Positions 13,001-25,436 of a stretch of 64,000 nt of DNA are shown in pieces. This DNA comes from Ananas comosus. Lineage: Eukaryota; Streptophyta; Magnoliopsida; Poales; Bromeliaceae. A program made the position numbers and the translations under genes. The stretch is from NCBI RefSeq assembly GCF_001540865.1, contig NC_033623.1:12823716-12887715 (forward strand), read 5' to 3'. Under the pieces are notes generated by a model. It made no database searches and had not been told where the DNA came from. It worked only from the letters and a program-made list of their open reading frames with translations. Within the stretch, counting starts at the first letter, position 1; each line of letters opens with the position of its first letter.

Positions 13001-15789
13001 AAAGATAGAAAAGTTAGGAATTTGTGAAGATCCAGTAAAATATGAAGACACTAAGGACACTCCAGAATCTTTTGATCGCAGAATACGGCTGGTCGGGATA
13101 CAAAAGGAAAGTTTCGTCTTAGTTGATAACAAGGCCAAAGATGAAGGTGATGTTCTCAATGAGAATTTACTTGCAGATTATACTAGAATAAAGGAAGGCT
13201 CTTTGCCTCAGTCTGTCAAGGTTTCTGCCCAAGGGGAGCTCCAGTTGGAATGTCCTTCAGCTGCCAAAGACTCCACAGGAGGAGCCAAGCTTCTTCCTAA
13301 TCAGCTGGATAGCTGTTATACTTGGGAAAATGAATCTGACTCAGCTGGAGGTAATCTAGGCCCTAACACTGAATCTTGTTCAGCTACTCGCACAATGCAG
13401 AATATGGTAGGTGAAGCAAACATGGGTTTGATGTTAAAGAAAGAATCTTCTCCTTCTTATCTGGTATCTAGAGAGAAGTTAAATTGCAGCTATTCTGGTG
13501 ATGCCAGTGAATTCGATTACAGCATGGCTCAGCTAACTAATAGACCAATTTCTGAAGAAAACACAAATGCAGCTGTTGCAGTTGTTTGTAATGAAAATAC
13601 CATAGATTGCACCATGTTTGATGTCCAAAGAGGACTACTTACTCAACAACGCAATTCTGACATTGAGAAGCTTGAGCTTTTCAGTGCTAAATTTGATCTT
13701 TGTCCCTCTGTTAGTCTTCTGGCTGAGAATGCTTCTGATGCTCCTGTTGATGGAAATATTGGCACCCATGTGACAGCTGCCGTTGGCTCTAGTGAACCAG
13801 TAAAGTCTAATGGCATGTGTGATACTCAGAGTGCTTGTGCTGATAAATCCAGCGAAACTGATACTATGCAGGCACCTAGTAATCATGATGAGCTATCTTT
13901 TGGGAATGTAAATGGTAGCAAACATAGAACAGTTGATGAAGATGATAAGACGGATGATAACAAATGCTCTACGAGGAGTGATGTCAAAGAAAGTTATGAC
14001 AAAAATGAACTTTATGACAAAAATGAACTTTGTGTTAATGCTGTCTCAAAGGATCCTATAGAAAGCACAACAGCTGCTAGTAATGCAGATGATGTGAAAA
14101 GATTCGGTGATAATTTCACTTGTGGCCGTGATTCTAATGATTCTCGAGTTGACAAGGATCAGGCTGTTGGGCTGGAAAAGGTTGACCTTGGTGATGAGGA
14201 ATATCAGTATGAAGATGGAGAGCTAAGAGAATCGTTTCCTAATAACTGGGGAGAAGATGGTGAGGAGTTGGAGACTGAACGTATAGATTACGGATCAGAT
14301 AACAGGGACAATGATATCTTTGAAGTTGCATCTGATATTCCTGTTTCTGTTTCTTTACCTGTTGATGCTATGCCGCAAGAAAATGGGGGTTTGTCAGTTA
14401 TAAGTACTGACAGAGTGCACGATGGGTTCAAGGATTCATTAGAAGCTGTTTCAGGGAAGAGTTCATCAGCAGCCAATTCTTTAGATGTTGGACTCCGAAA
14501 AGGAAGTGTTGAGAGAGTCGGTAAAACTGTTCAGACAGGTCATTTGAGGGAGAATCATGAGACAAGAAAGCAGGAGAGGGATCTTAGTGTATCAGAATCA
14601 GGTGCTGAGAATAATGGGGTTTGCCTTGAAGGTGATGGTGCCAAAGAGTTTCAAGCAAGTTCGAGGATGAAGTCGTCTGGATGGGATCAGTTGCCAGGTC
14701 ACAGTACCAAGCATGGGTTGAAGGATGTGGAACTTGACCATATCAACGAAAATGAGGCTACTACTTTGGATGCATTAGGGATTGGTGACTCCTTTAGACA
14801 GACGGGTTCATCGTCGAGGAGAGACATGTCATCGCGAAAAGAGAGGCCAAGGTCCTCTGATATGCCACAGAGCAATGAAAAATCTCATGTTAGAGCAAGC
14901 AGGTTAGTCCAGTTAATCTGTATAAATTCACATATATTCCTCTGCAATGATATCTATTAACTTATATTCCTGGTCAAAATCTGATTTCTATTTGCCTCTC
15001 AAAAATTTACTTTCTTACGTATACACCTTCACACCCTTACACCCTTATGCTTACAAAAAAGTCTCTTTGGAAAACAATTTCTAATATTTTCTAATGGAAG
15101 CTAGTTTTATGAGGAAACCAACATCTTCCCATGAATTAGCTAATTCCCAACTTAAGACGAGAGCTTTTAAAGAAACTGCACTTTCTGGTTCCTTTTTGTT
15201 GTGGGTTTGGGGGGTTATGTATAGAAATTCTGATTTTTCAGTAGTTAGATGTAATCGATGAGACAATGACTTTGTAGATAGAGTACGTCTCCAGTACTTT
15301 CGAAAGTATGGATGCCTTCGTGCTTATAAGTTGTTTTTGATGATAGGACATCCGATTTGACGAGCGGCACCGTTAGGCATAATCTATGCTATTGGAGCTA
15401 TCTAGAAACCAAATTTCATAATTTTTCGACATCATTTACCAAAGTGACTATTTTAACGGTCGATGTGGCACGTTTTTAAGTTCAACGTTGTAGAACAATC
15501 CAAATTACATGAAACTTTAATTGAAAATTCTACTTAACATCAATAGCAAGATCGAAATTTGAGTCTTTTATCATTATTTTTTATGAGATTTTTATTTTCA
15601 ACCGCTCATTTTGAGGCTACTTGTTAACTAGACAAATGAAGTCACAAAATTATGAAATTTGGTTTCTAGATAGTTCCAGTAATGTAGATCATATCTAACG
15701 GAACCGATCGCCGAATCGGATGTTCCATCATCGAAAACAACTTACAAGCATGGAGGCCTCCGTACTTTCGAAAGTATAGGAGCCTAGCT

Positions 15790-15820
<31 letters not shown>

Positions 15821-17186
15821 ATTAAAACAGCTATTTCCTCCCTTACTTTTTAATATGTGAAGTTCTTAAGTTACCTCTATAGTCTGATAGTTATGCATTT
15901 TACTGTGTTGCATATCTAGGTCTGATGACCGCAACAGCTTGAGTTTGAAAGCTGAAGCAGAAATGGGTGCCGCTAGATCGATTGGAAGGGGTCGACTACC
16001 TTGGCATACTCAGGGAAGGGGTGGAGATGAATTGCCTCCAAACCGTTCTCGTCCCACTCATCGCAGATCCCCTGGCTTCTATGGTCCACCACCCAGTTTT
16101 GCTACCCTTGGTTCGAGGAATGCAGCTGCAGCAGCTGTTGCAAAAGTAGAAAGCAATGGTTTTGTCGTCGCACCTGATGGTACAATAGTCAAAGCTGCTG
16201 GTTCAGGGACGGCTGGTCGGGCACCCAAAAGATCTTCTCATTCTTCTGTGTATAGAAGGGGATCTCCTACTGAGAGAGATGGTGTAGGTGGCATGCCTAG
16301 AGGTTTACGAAGTGTAAGAGAGATGAGCCCAGATAGGCAGTTTGGTGTTGGTCGAGATCGGCCTGATCGATATGGTCCAGAGATAATCAGGGGCAGATGT
16401 CGCAGGGCCATTCGTGACGAGGGCATGGAGGCTTCGCTATCTGTTCACCGCCGTTCACTCTCCAGGCAGAAAATTTTCTCCCCGCATAAAGGTCCTCTTC
16501 ATCTCTCCCGGTCTCGAACCAGATCAAGATCAAGATCACGAACACGCTCCCCTGGTTTGTGGGCATTACGAGATCAAAAAACTGCTGCACCTAATTTTGA
16601 GCCAGATGTGAAGTTGGAAAGAATGAGGCCCTCACTTGGACTATCCAAGTTTGATGACCATATTGCAGGATATAGTCTACCCAATGCTTCGATGTGGGTT
16701 GACAAAAGGGGCAGCTCACCGGATCATCTTCGAGAGGATGATTACAAGCGGTATTCAAGCAGAAGCCCACCAGTGCGTTATTTCTCGAGGAGTGACCGGT
16801 TGCACCCTACAAATTTCCCAGTAGACCTGGAGCATGATGATTACCGCAGGCCAATGCATTCTAGCAGGTTTCAAGGATGTGTTGGTTTTGGTAAGGGAAA
16901 TAGGCATGACGAAAGTGGAAATGATAGGAGGGAGCATGGAAGCCGATATGATGTGCTTCATTCTGGCGGACATATGAAGCGGTTTCGTGATGTTGTTGGA
17001 GATGGTTTTAGGGTTCACAACCAAAGAAGAGGCAGTTCAAGGGGCTACGAGAGGGCCATGGATAGCCAACTTGGAGATTCCCCTCGTAGAGCTGAGGAGG
17101 AGAGAGGGAATTTCAGATATGGTAGAAGTGGAAACCATTATGCCAGCTGTGATGATGACATAACATTAAGGAGAAGGCCCTCATAA
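9600..17186 (+). CDS. Large nuclear protein of unknown function with Arg/Ser-rich C-terminal region
   Basis: Coding exons by splice sites and phase: 11488-11583 (start codon uncertain), 11823-12170, 12273-14902 and 15920-17186; all junctions keep one frame and give about 1,415-1,447 residues. A GA-rich leader exon probably ends at the GT donor after 10028, with a 1.46-kb leader intron. Near the N-terminal side stands PIKKRR followed by VRSPSPPP, a basic nuclear-localisation-like patch. The long third exon encodes an acidic, Ser/Asp/Glu-rich disordered region with YEDGELRES near its end. The last exon is basic, with an RS run (RSRTRSRSRSRTRSPG, about 16510-16557) and RSPPV/RGG-like segments, as in splicing-related proteins. 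No catalytic domain was seen. I believe similar uncharacterised proteins occur across plants, but I know no function. The first exon may lie further upstream. An in-frame hexapeptide duplication (YDKNEL twice) lies near 13995-14030. Confidence 0.75.
9988..10012. repeat. (CT)n microsatellite in probable 5' leader
   Basis: A pure CT run just before the likely leader splice donor at 10029-10030, within a purine/pyrimidine-biased region (9700-10020) typical of plant 5' untranslated exons. Confidence 0.7.
15281..15790. mobile_element. Foldback MITE in the last intron of the RS-region gene
   Basis: The left end GAGTACGTCTCC...ACTTTCGAAAGTA is the inverted complement of the right end (ACTTTCGAAAGTATAGGAGC then CTAGCTC). 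Long inner segments also pair, e.g. CTAGAAACCAAATTTCATAA near 15400 with the inverted form near 15660. It belongs to the family with members at 29.2, 38.0, 48.6 and 54.5 kb. A GT microsatellite (about 15795-15822) follows directly. It sits wholly within the intron 14903-15919. Confidence 0.75.
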
Positions 17187-20050
17187 GTGCGGTGTCTTTT
17201 GTATCATCTGCTACTCGTGTTCAAGTGAAAGGAATGCTGAGCCAATGATCTTTTTTACCTTTTTAAAGTGGGAAAAGAAATTAGCTTTGCAATCTTCTGC
17301 ATTTCTAACGCTTGTAGAAATTTATATTTTGCAGTAGAATTTGAAAATTTTTGTTTCCAGCTTGCAGCTTATCTTTTATATTTGTTCCCAATATTTTGTT
17401 TGTATCTTTATTTGGGCAAATTTTGAATGGAATGTAGTCTTCAGATGAGGCTAATTGAAATATGATCAATCAATGAAATTTCAGCCTATGTTTTAAAGAC
17501 ATATTTCGTCTTTCTCCTCTTGGCAGAGATTTGGTTCTCATTTTTGTCTTATAGACATTAGCATTATGCTTTTTACAGATCATCTCTTGTTTTGTTTGGA
17601 GAATTTTTCATTGATGAGTTCAATGTTAGCAGATTGATCACATATCTATAGAAGGGGTAGGTCCGCTTTCGGGTGCATGTTTGTTGTCTTTTGTCTTACT
17701 AATTTTGTACTATGAATGTAACTACTAGAGATCTTCTCATTTCAGGAAAATATTCCAATACTAATCTGTTGAATTTTGATTCTGTGCAAGTTGGAAGTTG
17801 CCAAAGGTACCATATCTTGCCTAAGGTTCCACATCTTGCCAAAGGTACTCTTTTTATCTCTGTTATTTAATATTTATATTCTGTCACAGGAGTATAATGA
17901 AATTATTCTGAAGATATTTTATGTTAATGAGGTACTATAGTGCGCATTTGTTGTCCTACAAAGGAATGCCACTGCTCATGATTCTGTCTCAAGTTATGTA
18001 TTCACTTCGCTTGCCAGTTACATCCTTCCAGGATTGGAATTGGTTCTCAGTAAATAGTTTAGTTTTAGATAAAGATAGAACTGAAGGAGAAAACATTGTA
18101 GTCTTTATTAAATTTGTCGCTATAAAGGATCTGGTGAAGGTGAGATTCAGACTAATATAAGGGTATTTTTAGGATCTAGAAAAAATTCATGTGGCGAAAT
18201 ATTAGAGAAATCTTCACTCTTTTACCCCTTTATATTAAATAAATGGTTGCTTGGCGATGACATATCAGTAAATATTATAAAACAGTATATAACTTGGGCG
18301 TAAATCTGACAACTTTGATGAAGATAGGTAGGTACCCTCCGCAGAGCTTCTGAACAGAGTTTCTGCTCAAGTTGATAAGTTGTTTGTGTGTTTTCACTGT
18401 AAATCTTTTCTAAAACCTTTGCGCAGATAATGTGATGATATTGTGAACTTTCTTTCTTTTTGAGGGGTTCTTTCTTTTCCGGTTCTTTTGTCTTTATTTT
18501 TGACTGGGATAAGGGTTGGGGTTTTTGAATGGTAAGGTTGATTAACAGAAGGTTCTATTGTTATAATATTCAGGCGGATCATACATTATGTTTTTTTTTT
18601 TTCCAGAATTTGTTCCATTGCAGGGGAAAAGTTGACATCTTTAATATTGAAGCTGACTTCTTTTCTACTGGTCCTGCTAGGGCTGCTTGTTAGCTATTGA
18701 AGATTTAGGCCTTCTCGGTGGCTTGATCACTTTTGAGATGCTAATGATTTGTATATTGAGATTGGATTTATGATTCCTATTGCTGCTGTGATCTGCTAAA
18801 TTCTGTTGCAGATTGCTGGTCAGGATTGCTAGAATCTAAAATATTTTGGTTGCACTTATTTGTGGCAAAAGTTGGCAATGCAGGATTCAGGTCATTTCAT
18901 TTTCTCAGAGATTTTTCATTTGGATCCTCCATGCATTTTACTGAGATGGTCTCTTGGACTTGCATATTTGCTCTCGAAACAAGAAAATTTTGATGGGTAA
19001 TGTCTTGCCAACTCGTTTCCCATCATTCTATTTGAGATGTTTTTACTTTATATTTCTTGTGTGGTTCAAGAATGTAACTGAAAAATATTTATCGGCCGTT
19101 CAGTTTACAGATTTTTTTTCCTCATTATGAATAAGATAATAATTTCCTGTGTATGTGAGATCAACAATCTGTCTATTGAAACCAGGCAAAATGTGGAATG
19201 CATGTGGTGACATGTTTGACCATTTCTTCCTGATTTGTTTTTTTTCCCTTCTTGTTTGTTCGCATCGGGACTTCATCTTCCTAGATTTATTTATGTACCA
19301 AGCCTCAAAAGGCACTTTTAAAGGCCTTCATTGTTGACTTATCAACTGTTTATCGACTTCTATTTGTTACATTTTATGCTTTTGCAACTTATCTTTCTTT
19401 GGTTTTACCTTAATGTTGGAACCTGAATCAGGAAAAAAAAAAATGGTGGCTTATGTTATCTCTCAGAGGGAATGAATAGTAAGCGGCTGATCGGGTTTGG
19501 CTCAGTTTTGATTTTGAATAGTCAGGTTCATCATTCTGCAATCAGATATCATTTTAGAGTACCGCCGTTTGAATGCGTTTCGAAGTTTCCCAGGTGCGCA
19601 AAGCTTTGCTCTTAAAGTTATAATTAGAAGAATGTACATTGATTTTCATTATTACTGTAGGAACTAATTGGGGACATGAGTAAAACAGCATTTCGCGCAT
19701 GCCTAACTGTTTAAGTTCTCAACTACAGCAACTTCTATCTGAAGAGTGAACTTTGGTGGCCCAGGTCTTAAATAGCTAACGTGGTCTTTAAATAGCCAAC
19801 GTTAGTAGTTGCACCGCAAAACACCAACTATCACATCCTATGCACGTACGATAGTCCATGAAGATTATTATACACATTTATGGTTTCAACTATAGGGATT
19901 CTGCCACAGGGTCCCTGGGAATGGAGCTCTTTCAACATGGCGGCAGTTAAGCTGCTACATTTTGCCCAATTCACTGTTAAAACTTAGCAAATTCCATAGA
20001 TTTAATTCACAAATCATCAACTCCGGATCGAATAATTAGACGAAGAAAAA
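17187..20050. other. 3' region of the RS-region gene and intergenic DNA
   Basis: The first 300-350 bp are probably the 3' untranslated region of the upstream gene; CAATGAAAT near 17473 is a possible weak polyadenylation signal. The rest is T-rich and intron-like (for example TTTTTTCCAG near 18596-18605 and GGTTTTACCTT near 19399), but no coding exon could be joined from it. A three-fold diverged CTTGCC(A/T)AAGGT word lies near 17797-17847. Confidence 0.35.
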
Positions 20051-20577
20051 TACTAGTAAAAGAAAAGATGTTCACTGATCAGTGGTAAAATAACTAATCA
20101 ACAGCAGGGGGGAATAAGAAAAAAATACCAAAAAAGAAAAGATATAGTAGGAAGAGGAAATCTACATATCCAATTCGTAGTCTCTTCTGTCCTTTCTCCT
20201 TGCCTCTGATCAAGGTCTCAGGAGAGACCACTCGCCAGGAATCAGAGATCTCGGATGAAATCAGTTCCACATTCCACCTCGAATCCATTCGGGCATAGTT
20301 AAACAAACCTCGTCTGAACCCAAATCAATTCAACCCAACCAAATGAATCAAAGCATCTTCATTTTTTTTTTTTCTTTTTTGACTTTTCCTTCAATCCGGG
20401 TCTTTGTTTCCAATCCCAAACCAGAAGCAGCAGCCCTTTGAAACGCCATGCCATGCCATGCCGTGCCATGCACCACCAGTCAGATCCCAAACTTTAAAAT
20501 CCAACTATATATACAAGAACTCCCAACCTCTACCTCTCTAATTGCAAGCCCACCCCAGCTGTTTTCGATTCAGAAAA

Positions 20578-21099
20578 TTAGTACCCACCGCCGAGTAACT
20601 GGTGGGGAAGGAGCAGCGCCGGGCTGGGCAAGGAGAAGGCGTAGTCGTAGTCGGCGGCGTCTGGGGCGGGGGCGGGGGCGTCGGCGGGGAGGAGGGGGGC
20701 GCGGCAGAGGGGGCAGGTGCGCTGGTCGTGGGCCATCCAACGGTCGAGGCAGCCGCGGTGGAAGACGTGGCGGCAGTTGGCGAGGCGGCGGACCTCGGCG
20801 GCGCCGTCGAGGTCGTGGAGGCACACGGCGCAGCTCTCCCCGCCCCCGCGCGGGTGGGGGAGGGGCCGGAGCTCGTCGTAGCGCACCACGGGGAGCACGT
20901 CGTCCACGGCCGGGGCCGGGCGGGGCTGCGGCGCCGCGTGCGCGTCGGGTGCCCACGGCGCGTCCGGGTCGAGCAGGTCGCCCAGGCCCACCGCCCCGAA
21001 CGCCCACGAGAGCACGCGCCGGAGCAGGCCCAGGAACAGGATCAGCTGCAGCAGCAGCTTCGGGAGCAGCAGCTCCGAGTACCCCACCGGAAACCCCAT
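20578..21099 (-). CDS. BRH1: RING-H2 E3 ubiquitin ligase, BRH1-like
   Basis: Single exon, 173 residues, ATG at 21099-21097, TAA stop at 20580-20578. The start MGFPVGYSELLLPKLLLQ closely resembles Arabidopsis BRH1 (brassinosteroid-responsive RING-H2) as remembered, followed by a hydrophobic segment (about residues 10-35) that is a likely membrane anchor. The RING-H2 finger is complete: Cys90, Cys93, Cys109, His111, His114, Cys117, Cys129 and Cys132, with the E2-contacting Trp at 121. By family it should pass ubiquitin from an E2 to substrates, probably at a membrane; the substrate is unknown. BRH1 and relatives respond to brassinosteroid and elicitor signals. GC content is very high, as in many monocot intronless genes. 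The C-terminal tail after residue 138 is Ala/Pro-rich and not conserved. RHA1/XERICO relatives are the alternative, but the N-terminus favours BRH1. Confidence 0.9.
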   Translation of the reverse strand: MGFPVGYSELLLPKLLLQLILFLGLLRRVLSWAFGAVGLGDLLDPDAPWAPDAHAAPQPRPAPAVDDVLPVVRYDELRPLPHPRGGGESCAVCLHDLDGAAEVRRLANCRHVFHRGCLDRWMAHDQRTCPLCRAPLLPADAPAPAPDAADYDYAFSLPSPALLLPHQLLGGGY

Positions 21100-22696
21100 C
21101 TCACCACCGGAGAACCACCCCCCCCTCCCCCAAATTATAACAACAAAAACAACAACAACAACCCTCCTCGGTACAAAAAAAAACTACTCCTTTAATTTCC
21201 TGATCTCCCCTTCCTCTCAAATGCTCTGCTTTCTCTTCCTTTTTAGCTCTCTCTCTCTCTCTCTCGAACACTTTTTGAGGCTGGGATGGTAGGAGCAAGA
21301 ACCCTTTCTTTAATAAAGGGGGTGGAGGACGAGCAGTGTAGGATTTGTTGTGCGAAATGGAAGTTCGTCATTGGGCGCAAATTCACCGCGGTTTGGTGTC
21401 CAGAAAATTTCAAAATTTCTGTGCACCAAAATGTAAACTTCTTTTTTTTTTTTTTTTTTTCCGGCAGTTCGAGAGTCTACCTCCTCCACTAAATCTGACT
21501 TTTAGATATCCACCGTCACATCACTTTTTTATTTACATGAGAGGTCTAATGAGCATCTGAATCGACAGATATGTTAAAAGCTAGTTTTATTAGAAATATA
21601 CATACCCTAGAATATATTCTTGTGAGTTAATTTTATCTACTCGACGGTTAATTAATGAGTTTTAATAATTTCTATGGAGCGTATAAAGTCAATCTATTCG
21701 AATATTTGTGGTACCGTGAGAAATTGTGAGTAAGCTGTAAAAAATTAATTTGTTAAACGGAGAAAAAGATGGTCATCGGAAGGTGCGCTTTGCCCACGAA
21801 ACTCCACAGGTATTTGATGGGTCATGCTTTGTGGAGTCATCATCTAAAGTTGGGGCAACCACTCATGGATTCTTTTCTTCTTTGCACGATATAGCTTTGC
21901 GCCCCCTTTGTCTCATTCTTCGCGCAAGTGGGTCACAACAGCTTCTACGTTTTAGTAGGTCGGCTTGAATCTGGGTTTACCCCGATTCAAACCCTAATTG
22001 GGCATGTCAAATGTATTATACTTCAACAACTTTTGAGTATTCTACAGTTCAAACCGACTCTTCATACTAAGTACAGATATTTGTAACATAATTATGACAT
22101 CACATACGTTTGATAAAATATTGACCTGGAACGAGCCCTAAGCCATTTTCTCTAGTTAAATATCTATGATTCCTTAAAATAGGACATAAAAACTATTCCC
22201 AAACATGGGAGCAAATCTTAGGACACAGTTCCTGAGTCCCCCCTAAATAATTTTGCTCCAGCTTTCGCCCCTTTATAAAAAGCCATCCCTAACAGCTAAG
22301 CACTTGCATAGATCCCCAATGAATATATTATCCTTACATCCTAAACTGCTTTTGGGACCTTTCTTATAGGTTAACTTTACGAGGAACACATAATAATACC
22401 GCAACAAACACTTCTAAGCCTAACTAAACGGACGGATTCGTTCTTATCTGGAATCTGCAATATCTCCCATTCTAACCATGATTTAGCTGAAGCCGCTACA
22501 TATGTATAAGTGATGCATGACGTGCATTCTTATATATATATTATTAAGATAAGACGATGTTGCTTATCTCATTCGGTTGATCCATGTGACTAAACCAGCT
22601 TTTCATCTTACCATAATAGTCTATTTACGGTAAAATGGCAATTAATTCTTGTTTTCTGCTGCTTCTGATGCTTGGTTTGTCTTGTTCTTTGCATGT

Positions 22697-22700
<4 letters not shown>
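21100..22700. other. Upstream region of the BRH1-like gene, then intergenic
   Basis: The first 200 bp hold a CAACAA-rich stretch (about 21139-21161) and a CT run (21247-21265) that read as leader or promoter sequence of the minus-strand RING gene. Beyond 21300 there is AT-rich DNA with no recognised gene. A T-run lies at 21441-21460. Confidence 0.4.

Positions 22701-22732
<32 letters not shown>
22700..22732. repeat. (GA)n microsatellite
   Basis: About 16 perfect GA units. Confidence 0.9.
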
Positions 22733-22737
<5 letters not shown>

Positions 22738-22953
22738 AAATCAACTTAGATTAATGTTTTAATGTGCTTTGAATTGGTTAAGTTAAATATTCATGTGAGT
22801 GTGATGAAGCCAGCTGTAATCTCACGAACCGGAATAGTTTCTCATCTTTTTTGGGACATGTCCATAGACTTTCCGTACTAACACTGCAGAGAAATCACAT
22901 GAAGGAATTCTTTTGCCGCTTTTTAACCTTTTTATTTCCCCCCGGAATAGGTA

Positions 22954-22954
<1 letters not shown>

Positions 22955-23021
<67 letters not shown>
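22955..23021. repeat. Compound (TA)n(GT)n microsatellite
   Basis: About 15 TA units run directly into about 17 GT units. A translated frame through it gives only Tyr-Ile and Cys-Val runs, so it is not coding. Confidence 0.9.
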
Positions 23022-23029
<8 letters not shown>

Positions 23030-23365
23030 TTTAATTGGATTTGGAGCACAAAAGCAGCGGCCATAAGGAGCCCAGATAATAGCTGGCTCTGGCTCTCGCC
23101 ATAAGCGAGTCCACTGCAATAGTGAGAGGAGTACACGGAAATTATTGCCTGCACTTGGTCCACTTTTTGTAAAGAGAACATCGGATATATTCTGCGCCTC
23201 CAATTAATAAGTAGTAAAAGTTCCCAGCGTTTTAGAACTCAACGCTCTCTGTTCAGATGCATATATACAATGGACCCCTTCGGCTTCTTAAAAAGTTTTT
23301 TTTTTTTTTTTTTTTTTTTTGTAGAATTGATTTTCGTTTGAAAAAATAATTTGTTAATGGTTATA

Positions 23366-23886
23366 GTGCGTTTAGCTGAATTTAAATATAAAAGTGATTT
23401 TTCAGAAGTGATTTTGTAAAGTTGTTTGGCAAAATTTTTATGATTTTTGCATATAATAATATTTTTACTAAATTTTATTTTAAAATTTAAATTTGTAAAG
23501 AATTTAAAATTCGATGTTTTAATTTTAAAAATAAAATTTCAAATTTTAAATTTTATCTTAAATTTAAAATTTAAAATTTTAATATCTAAATTTTAAATTT
23601 TAAATTTTAAAAGTTGAAATTAAAAAAATCAAAAATGAATTTAAAAATTTAAATTTAAACTTTGAATCAAAAATTAAAGTAAAAATTTAAAGTTTGAGTT
23701 CAAAATCAGAATATGATTTTAAGAGGAAAGATTTTAGTTGCTTCTGATTTTAGGTGATCTAAAAAATCAGAAAACCGATTCTAAAAATTAGAATTAAAAT
23801 TTGAAAACTAAATTGTCAAATACTCTATTGAGCGAAAAATTACTTTTGAACTCAGAATTACTTTTGGACACCTAAGCCAAACATCT
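23366..23886. mobile_element. Probable AT-rich MITE with TTTAAA/AATTT interior
   Basis: The left end GTGCGTTTAGCTGAATTTAA with AAAAGTGATTTTTCAGAAG is related, in inverted form, to the right end (ATTACTTTTGGACACCTAAG then CCAAAC). The interior is an irregular array of AAATTTTAAATTT words. The same layout occurs at 33.7-34.7 and 35.4-36.9 kb, where the ends are clearer. Boundaries here are approximate. Confidence 0.5.
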
Positions 23887-23889
23887 TGT

Positions 23890-25218
23890 TTGGTATGGTA
23901 TAGAGTTTGAACTCTCTTATTAAAGAGTAAGGACTACAGGTAGATAGATGTAATTAAGAACTTCATGAACAGGGCAAAACTAGTATTTTCACTCTTATGA
24001 AGCACGGTTTAAGATCTCGATTTACAAATTAAATCGATCAATCACCTTCTAAGATGGAAAAAGATGTGTCAGGGCAAATGTGACTAGACATGGGTCTGTT
24101 GGCGGCTCATGAAATTAAATGCGAAAACGAATGTGCTCCCTGTTGCAGTAGCAGCTGCGCCGGTGCATGTCGATTCCTGGTGTTTGCTAATCGGCATATA
24201 TCAGTGATTTAGATTTGATAGGAGAAAGAAAGAAACCTACCAAAATTACGTAGGGCCCAGATGGAGAGCGATTCTTCTAACTGGAGGTGAATAACGCAGT
24301 GTCCTCATATCAATTATACATCCACTTTGTTTCTATTAGAAATTGCAGGCATAGTGTGCATCACATGTGATGAATAAGAACGATAGAAAAAATATTCTCT
24401 TTGTTTCTGAGAGTGATAGCGCAAAACACAACCAATTCCATTGAAATATGATTTTTTTTTTTTTCTCGACTAATTGATCATCCGCTCCTGTTAGATCCAG
24501 CTGAGTAGCTAAGATTACTTTAGAGACTATTTGAATATTGTATGTAGTTGTAATTAAATGTATATTTTAATTTGGTGTCTACAGTTTGATACATTTAAAT
24601 TCAACTGCCATAGTTATAACGGCAGCACTTTCGACTACATCTAATATATTAAACAAGATGTCTATAGTCATAAATAGTCCTGCATTTTAAGTTGCATGTA
24701 TATATTTCCAACTATAATATATTTACAAATACATCTAAACAAATGGTCTCTTGCATATTATGTTGTCATTGTAATGATCATTAGATGAGTGACTATTCTT
24801 TTTCTTCTTTTTTTCATCTCTTATTGTTGTTATCCTTCCTTCGTTCCTTTGTTGGAGTCATGTTGAGGCAGGAGTGACTAATTGTGGTGCATTGCCATGA
24901 ATTATCACTTTCAAACCTCTCGAGAATCTCCAAAGTGCAGTACACGATAAAGAATATGAAGATAGTGTAATTGTTGCACGAGATACACGAGCCTTCATAA
25001 GATTAAAAATGAACGGTGACAATATTTGGTCCTATAAAACAAGATCTCCTTGGGGCCCCTCAATTAGCCTCCTCTCTCATCTTGCCCTCCAAATCTGTTG
25101 TCTTGTGAGGCCCAGGAATGATATGTTTAGGCTACCACAAATATTTTGTCTACAATGTATAACCTGAAAAATACATTATTTTGGTGACTATCACTATTTA
25201 AAACACTTAATTCATATC
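23890..25218. other. Intergenic; possible small MITE at 24522-24751
   Basis: No gene was seen. Within it, 24522-24751 starts AGAGACTATTTGAATATTG and ends with the roughly inverted CTAAACAAATGGTCTCT, suggesting a 230-bp MITE with imperfect ends. No clear target duplication was found. Confidence 0.35.
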
Positions 25219-25436
25219 CAACTACTTAAACTAGGACGGACCGTCCCTAGCGCAAGCAACTACTTGAACTAGGACAGACCGTTCCTAGCACAAGTAGCAA
25301 AGGACTTAATGGTTAATTAGTACCCGAGTTTCAAATTCGAATCCTAATTGATTTATATTTTCAGCTAAATTTATTTTTTTTAAAATAAATAAAGCGGATA
25401 GCATGTTATCTTTTTCTCCCAACTATTTGAACTAGG
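25219..25436 (+). mobile_element. SINE (family 1) with a second, truncated head: double insertion
   Basis: The target word CAACTACTTRAACTAGG occurs three times: 25219-25235, 25257-25273 and, with one change, 25420-25436. Between the first two lies only the 20-bp SINE head CGGACCGTCCCTAGCGCAAG (25237-25256). Between the second and third lies a fuller SINE (about 25275-25419) with head CAGACCGTTCCTAGCACAAG, a box B-like TTCGAATCCTAATTG, and the shared 3' end AAAGCGGATAGCATGTTATC. Confidence 0.7.

Noticed and set aside
20448..21195. Long plus-strand open frames opposite the RING gene
   Set aside because: They are Arg/Gly-rich shadows of a very GC-rich exon; only the minus strand shows the ordered RING-H2 cysteines and the BRH1-like start.
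22822..23203. Open frames through the TA/GT microsatellite
   Set aside because: They consist mainly of Tyr-Ile, Thr-His and Cys-Val runs from the dinucleotide repeats.
25275..25419. tRNA-like box B motif as a functional tRNA gene
   Set aside because: No full cloverleaf can be drawn and the motif recurs in A-tailed, duplication-flanked copies; it is a SINE.
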